DNA of 7,445 bases, from assembly GCA_002308235.1 (NCBI GenBank), contig DBVS01000114.1, positions 6,504 through 13,948 of the forward strand. The letters are read 5' to 3'. Below the pieces are notes generated by a model. That model was not told the origin of the DNA, did no database searches, and worked only from the letters and a program-made list of their open reading frames with translations. Below, piece by piece: positions 7,181 through 7,445 of the stretch. This stretch comes from Lachnospiraceae bacterium UBA1258. GTDB taxonomy: Bacteria; Bacillota; Clostridia; Lachnospirales; Lachnospiraceae. Numbering within the stretch: the stretch's first letter is position 1; each line of letters starts with the position of its first letter. A program made the translations under genes and the position numbers.

Positions 7181-7225
7181 AATGTACTTATCACAGAAAC
7201 AATGCGTCGATAAGTACATTTTTTT
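7181..7225 (+). terminator. Hairpin with T tract after the regulator gene (terminator or attenuator)
   Basis: AATGTACTTATC (7181-7192) and GATAAGTACATT (7209-7220) are perfect 12-bp complements around a 16-base loop, followed by T to 7225. The stem is AT-rich and the loop is large, so it is weaker than the terminator after groEL. It lies only about 39 bases before the next start codon. It could end the sensor operon or act as a leaky or conditional terminator in the leader of the next gene. Confidence 0.7.
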
Positions 7226-7263
7226 GTGTGATTCGACAGCATTTTTATCAAAGGAGGATAAAG

Positions 7264-7445
7264 GTGAAAAAGAAATTATTTGCATCTCTTATGGTGCTCA
7301 CAATGGTTGCTTCCCTCTTTACGGGATGCAGTAAAGGTTCCGGCAACTCCGGCGCAAAGACGAAGGTTGATTCGATCATCGCCGAAGCACAGAAGATGTC
7401 CATGGAAGAACTTGCCAAGAAAGCAATCGAAGAGTCAAACGGAAA
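7264..7445 (+). CDS. Lipoprotein, probable solute-binding protein (3' end outside window)
   Basis: The frame begins with GTG at 7264, supported by AAAGGAGG ending at 7257, six bases upstream, and stays open to the window end (60 full codons). The N-terminus MKKKLFASLMVLTMVASLFTGC is a classic lipoprotein signal, with lipobox FTGC and the lipidated Cys at residue 22. A Gly/Ser-rich spacer (SKGSGNSGAK) follows, then a helical segment containing EAQKMSMEELAKKAIEESNG. That pattern is common at the start of mature extracellular solute-binding proteins of Clostridia ABC importers, recalled from family knowledge and not tested. Its place after a kinase-regulator pair suggests it opens the transport operon that pair controls. 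The substrate is unknown. Confidence 0.85.
   Translation, partial: MKKKLFASLMVLTMVASLFTGCSKGSGNSGAKTKVDSIIAEAQKMSMEELAKKAIEESNG

Noticed and set aside
1..7445. CRISPR arrays, insertion sequences, tRNA or rRNA genes
   Set aside because: No regularly spaced repeats, transposase frames, terminal inverted repeats or RNA-gene signatures were seen.

Overview
The window looks like a chromosomal segment of a Gram-positive anaerobe of the Clostridia, most likely Lachnospiraceae. This is inferred from strong AGGAGG ribosome sites, a CIRCE-controlled groESL operon, lipoproteins with short signal peptides, and a YesM/YesN-type two-component pair beside solute-binding proteins. All supported genes are on the + strand, and no intergenic gap exceeds 200 bases.

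Layout: (1) Bases 1-1214 hold the 3' part of a gene for an unrecognised helix-plus-beta protein, closed by a hairpin terminator. (2) Bases about 1317-3380 hold the groES-groEL chaperonin operon, with a vegetative-type promoter and a perfect CIRCE operator. (3) Bases 3381-3531 hold no gene but are densely structured: two compound hairpins in tandem, then a strong intrinsic terminator. (4) Bases 3543-7118 hold a tight three-gene unit: a solute-binding lipoprotein, a YesM-like histidine kinase and a compact YesN/AraC-type response regulator. The unit appears to start from an extended -10 promoter whose predicted start site coincides with the ATG, which suggests a leaderless mRNA. (5) Bases 7119-7263 carry an 8-bp direct repeat spaced 20 bp and a 12-bp inverted repeat followed by a T run. 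(6) Base 7264 to the window end is the start of a second lipoprotein gene, probably another solute-binding protein.

How it fits together: groES and groEL form the folding chamber, with heat-shock control by HrcA predicted from CIRCE. The second unit looks like a three-component sensor in which an anchored binding protein presents ligand to the kinase, and the regulator then acts on a transport operon that probably begins with the lipoprotein at 7264. The ligand cannot be read from the sequence. The most unusual items are the structured region after groEL, the predicted leaderless start of the sensor operon, and the direct repeats overlapping the regulator's stop codon.
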